DNA of 64,000 bases, from assembly GCA_013399305.1 (NCBI GenBank), contig VXAI01000452.1, positions 73,543 through 137,542 of the forward strand, written 5' to 3'. This document shows positions 58,881 through 64,000 of this stretch, piece by piece (positions within the stretch are counted from its first letter, which is position 1; the number at the start of each line of letters is the position of its first letter). Source of the DNA: Rostratula benghalensis. Taxonomy: Eukaryota > Chordata > Aves > Charadriiformes > Rostratulidae. The notes beneath the pieces are model-generated. The model saw nothing but the letters and a program-made list of their open reading frames with translations, searched no databases and had not been told where the DNA came from. The position numbers and the translations under genes are program-made.

Positions 58881-61800
58881 CAATGGTCTTTGCAGCAATT
58901 ACCTATCTAAAGGAGCTGGCAGATTTGAAGAATCTTGATCTTTTCCAAGATTCATTTGTGCTGAAACTGCTGCTTCAATCCCTTAGAAAATTCTGGGATT
59001 TGTTTGGATATCTTTGTGCATCTAGTCTCCATTTTCTTGTAATGTGGTCCATTCATAACACAACTGCCAGTTATTGGCATCTACCAAAAGAGAAAACAAA
59101 TTTTAAAAGTTTGGAAAGGTAGATTTAAAAGAGATTTAGGTTTGGAATTGTAAATGTTTCTACATATATAACTTCTATTAAGAGCTAATGAATTTGTATA
59201 TTTCACGATGACTATGTATTTCAGGCTATTTCATGCCTTTGGGCATTATTCTGTAATGGAAGTAATTTGTGATGTAAGCCAGAAGGAGGATCACTCCTAA
59301 GCACAGTTTTCCAGGCTTTTTTGGTGTTGGCTAGAGGGGAGAGTCAGTGTGCCACATGAGTCCTTTACAAGTTGCAAGGCACTCAAAGAGTTGCAGCAGT
59401 GCAGAGATTCAGCTATATGAGAGAGCCAAACCCAAAAAATTTTAGTGCAGCTGCACTGGGCGGGGCTGGGGGGACAGACGAACGGATGGAAGGGAAATCT
59501 GTCTAGTACAGATTTGCTAGATGGTCTCACAGGCTAATGTTTTACCTTAAAGGAAAAATGGGATGCTGTCCTAGAAAATACTACTTGATAAGCAAGACGG
59601 AGAAAAGAAATTGTGATTGTGAAAAAGAGCTTGTGTTATTCAGGATAAAAATAAGATAAGATAAATTAATAAATGCTGCTCAGCATGCTGATATATGTTT
59701 TCAATATTATGACCTCAACTTACATAATGTAATTACTGAGTAAGTCTTCTCCTGTCTAAAACTCCCTTGCACTTATCCAACACAGATGAGGTTAGAGCCA
59801 AACATTACAAATTGTCTTTCCTTGAAAATAAAATATTAAATGTAATTGTATTTTTAAAGAGTTCTTTACCTGTATTGTGTCTAGAGAATGACACTGAGTG
59901 CTTAGTGCTCTTCCATGATGTTTCCAGTCCTTTCCAGGATAACACATGAATAAAACAACATACAGAAAAATTATCTAGCCTCCAGTCATACTACTATGGA
60001 CTGCAATCATGTCATATATCGTTAGCTAGCTAAGACTACCTCTTGTTCATAACTCGAATTCAGGGTCAAAAAAAGAATAGGTTATGTTGTGCAGGTGTAT
60101 GGATATATGTGCATTTCCTGCATGCAGAAATGTATACATGAACAGTGGAATGCGAATAACTTTTTTTTTTTTTTCCCAGGAAATTCCTGGATTAGAATTG
60201 CCTATGCAAGCTTATTTCACCTCTTACTGCAAAATCATTATTATAAGACCAGCTGTATAGTCACATATTTATTTCTTCATGTATCCTTGGCTTATGAAAT
60301 AATCACAAATGATACACAGGAAGCAAAACAATGCCCTGTAGTAATGAAGGACACTGTATGTAGCTCATGTCTCATTCACATCTCTGAAAACTGAAGCAGG
60401 TAACGGCAAGAAGAACAAGTATTGTTGTCAGTTTAGGGAGATGAATACTTGGTGGGTAAACTGGGTTCTGATTGACACAGAGGCACGTTATGGTTGCTGA
60501 ATCACTTAAACTAGACTTAGAAAGATTAATATAATAATGTTCACATTATGGGTGTCCAACTTGAGCATGTGGGATCTGACTAACAGAAGAAAGACAAAGC
60601 TCTTCTTCCCTATTGATTCTACAAAAAGTTTCTCAATTTAGATGTCACATTTGGAAATCTTTCCAATCCCATTTCTCAAATTGCCAGAAATGTTTAATGG
60701 TCTTTCCTTTCCCTTTTTAATCTTCAGCACCGCATATTCTTTCCTTCTTGAGTTACTACTTGGTCTTGCAAAGATACACTTTCCATTGTTGTGTCTGGTT
60801 AACCCTACAAATGCACTCTCTCAGCTTTCAGTGTCCTTACATCTATCCATAAGTGCCAGTCATCAGTCATCATTTAATTCTGTTTGATTCACCACAACTT
60901 AAAAAAACCCCAAAAACAATCCCCCCCCCCCCCGCAACAAACAAAAACCACCACCATCACCACCACCAAAAAAAGCCAACCAAAAAACCCTGAAAGTATG
61001 TTTTGAATTCTTCCATGGAAAGATTGTCATATAGAAAATTAATGCATAAGAACAGATGGCGCAGACCAGTGAATTTGATCATAAGCTGCCTTATCTGACA
61101 CTGTTCCCAGACTTATTTATTGCAAAACTCACAAACCGAGACACGCTCATTATAAGTTGTACTCATTAATTAACCCTTTTAAGAAAAGAACAAATTACAA
61201 AAGGAAAAGGCAACAATTTTGAAACTAGGAAGATATTTGGGGTACAGAAGATTGTCACTAATTCTTAATGTAGATGTTAACTTTGGTTTAGTTATATAAA
61301 ATAACATGTGCAAATAGTAATTTTTTAAATCTAATAATTTTTTAAATCTTGAAAGCTCTGTAGTCTATTCATGATTGTTTCAGAAAGCATAGTACACAAG
61401 GGCTGAAAGATCAAACATTGCAGAATACAAAGCATTCTACAATTAAAAACTACTTCCTCTCAAAACCCCCTCCAATGTTAAAAAAGTTGAAGTTTAAAAG
61501 TTGAAAAATTCCTATTTTTTATTCCATTGCCCTATATAGTGGGGGTAACTTTCATGTACTTTATCTGCCCTCCTATAAACAGAGCTGGGTTGCTTTTATT
61601 TTTTCTGTCATTTATTACTGGACCTTTTTGCCTCAGTTGTGCTCTGCCACTTTGAAATTTCAAATGAAATGGTGGTAATAGAAATTAGTTAGCTTCACTA
61701 TATAGGTAAATGCAGTATCTTACAAGCACTGTAAGACAAGTAGGAGAGAAAGTGCAGAATTTTGTGAATTCTGTAGAAAAAAGAGCAAGAACAACAATGT

Positions 61801-64000
61801 TAACATGCAGAGAAAAACAGATGAAGTCTTTAAAAAATCTGCTTCAATTTAAAGCAATTACAATATTTATCAAAATGGACAAGATTTTAAAAATGTGAAG
61901 TAGTTCAGTTTTATATTCTCTAAGGTATAGTAATGTAACCAAAACAAAACAAGATATAAATACATTTAAATTATGATATCTAACTCTAGATTAATTTGCA
62001 AATACAACTTTGAGAAACGCAGAATCTTCTTTTAACACTTTTACAATGTAATAGCTTGGTTAACTTCAAGCAATTCTTTCAGTCAGCATTTATTGCCAGT
62101 CAACTAGTTTTCCCTTTCCTGTTGTCATGGTAGGTAAAAACATACATACAAAACCACTCCACAGCTTTATAACCCTATAGTCATATTGAGTGCTCTTGGT
62201 TTACTTACAAGTTAGCCATTAAAACAGAGTCAGGCCACTGTATCTGCAAAAACCCTTATTCTTTTAAGTTTATTGTTATCAATACTGTTGTAATTTTTGC
62301 ATCTGGTGTTGTTTTAGCTGACTTCTGCCAGCGCAATAGGAGGAGGTACTAGTAACTGTTAGCAACTGAAGCTCAAGCTTGCAGGCTGCTGAGTCATACT
62401 GACGGATCTGTGCAAGGCCACTATGGCAGTGCTGGACACCCAACTAATTGCTTACTACCTGCAAAGAAAAGCTTCTTTATTTTAGAAAAGTGTCAGTGCA
62501 AGTGAAAGTGATGAAGGAAAAAACAAACAAACAAACAAAAGAAATGTTTCTCCAATAGCATACTACCATCAGTAGAAAGCACAGCAAATTGTCAAAGCTA
62601 AGTGTATATACAGCAGCAGTCCTGGGCTGAGAATATAGGTGCTTAAATACAATCAAGAAAAACAGATCATAGGCAGTGAGGTAATCTTAGCATGTACTTA
62701 CTTCTGCTGCTATGGGGGAAGGAGGGGAAGGGAGCAGTACTGCACAGGTGCAGGAAATGGGTGTGAAATACTGGAATTGTATGGCACAATTAACAAGAAT
62801 AGTGAGTCCAGCATAAGCCACAGAGTACTGGCTATGAATTACAATGTTTGGGAACATTAGGAAGCATCTTCATGCTGATAGCCAAGGCAAGGGCACAGAG
62901 TGCTGGTTCATACACTTTCTGCCCAGAATTCTTAGTTAATTTAAGGGTAGCTCTTAATCATGAGGCAACAGAGTTCAGTTGCTCTCCTGAACACAGAAAA
63001 ATGGAAAGCAAAAAAAATGCCAGCAGGCACTTTATTTGCATGTATTGGATTGCACAGTAAGAGAAGCATGTTTTGGTGATTCATTAGGTAAACCTAAGGT
63101 TAAGTCCTTAGGAACCCGTTCATTTTCACAATATTTGCAATACAATCTATCACAGGAAGTAATTTTGTTAGAATTTCTGAGCCTGGATCCCCCTCAGGAT
63201 CAGTCTCTAGGACTGGTTTTGACCAGTTTACCTCACTGCCCCTGGCACTTACAGTCTCCTCTAAGCCCTGCACCTTTAAGTATTTACATCCAAATTTATC
63301 ATAATGACTTTTAAACTCACTTATAGTATAACAAATCTAGTTATACACATTGAAAAGGAAAACATATATTTACATGTTTACCCTATTCCTAGTTCTTGGA
63401 ATCTACTGAGTAAATAATACATAAAATACATTGTCCAAAATGTACGTATCCAGTTTCCTATGTATGTGTTAAAATGATCCAAATTTACAAGTCAGATCTA
63501 TTTTACAAATTTGGATTATTAAAACTTTGTCGTCGTTGTTATTTGAGGAAGACGTATGTGCTCAGAATTACATAAACAGTAATGGAAACTGAAAATCAGC
63601 AATGAAAGGATTATAATTTAGGCCACAATTCTGCAAACATGTTAACTATAATTTAATAAACACCTCAGCCATTGAACTGTATTTCTGCATGCAATACCTA
63701 ATGCCAAGGAAACGCATCTCCCACACCTGAAATCTCAAGATGTGTTAGTTTGTGACACCATCATGACAATATGACTGAGTTCATTGTCATACATATGTAA
63801 AACATTGCACAGCTAGTTGGTTAGTTTTCGCACCAAATATTTTCATTTCTTGTAGATGTTTCTGTCTTTAATCTCTTTTTTTTGTTGTTGGTTTTAAACC
63901 TTCTCAGACGCACAGCTCTGTTCCTGAGAGCCAAACTTAGCAGGAGGAGAACAATGAAGGCAAGCAAGAAAATTTAACTGTTGAGAGATATATATATATA
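58881..64000. other. AT-rich right end, nothing recognised
   Basis: No gene or transposon is supported. Low-complexity tracts are a C14 run with A/C-rich flanks (about 60900-60975), (ACAA)n at about 62518-62540, and an (AT)n tract starting at 63988 that is cut by the window end. Several short ORFs (for example 62848-63060 and 63036-63314) lack support. Confidence 0.5.

Overview
The window is AT-rich, repeat-punctuated vertebrate DNA and almost certainly avian. The evidence is seven CR1 LINE copies, several ending in the bird-type CR1 3' octamer (ATTCTATG-like), together with solo or truncated retroviral LTRs whose termini resemble avian ERV LTRs. There is no bacterial-style gene organisation, and I found no tRNA, rRNA, CRISPR array or CpG island. 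The organism cannot be named to species from this sequence alone.

Layout: 0-6 kb is mostly unique AT-rich DNA with one good candidate minus-strand exon (1683-1841). A solo LTR lies at 6239-7014. Candidate minus-strand exons follow at 7887-8021 and 10025-10152, the latter inside a small GC-rich patch. A decayed CR1 lies at 12.9-13.4 kb. At 20.3-22.6 kb there is a transposon cluster: a 5'-truncated CR1 with an open reverse-transcriptase remnant, a 428-bp solo LTR with a perfect 6-bp target duplication beside it, a short CR1 tail, and a plus-strand CR1 tail. An older CR1 RT fragment lies at 25.3-26.1 kb, a truncated LTR at 28.7-29.0 kb, a CR1 tail at 40.1-40.5 kb, a perfect 73-bp tandem duplication at 41.24-41.38 kb, a (GGAAA)n tract running into a 355-base assembly gap at 43.2-43.6 kb, a protein-like candidate exon at 49.25-49.49 kb, and a 1.4-kb CR1 with internal RT sequence at 57.5-58.9 kb. 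The rest is unique-looking AT-rich sequence with short homopolymers.

Genes: no complete gene can be assigned. The most interesting non-repeat signal is three minus-strand segments. Each is bounded by an AG acceptor and an exact GTAAGT donor, each is open in only one frame, and the junction phases agree (0/0) in the order 10152-10025, 8021-7887, 1841-1683. They could be consecutive internal exons of an unrecognised gene, or of a long non-coding RNA that is open by chance. The segment at 49.3 kb (also minus) ends in phase 1, which matches the phase the 10.1-kb segment needs, but the link is unproved. I did not find a clearly novel biological system; most of the window reads as intronic or intergenic DNA with transposon relics.
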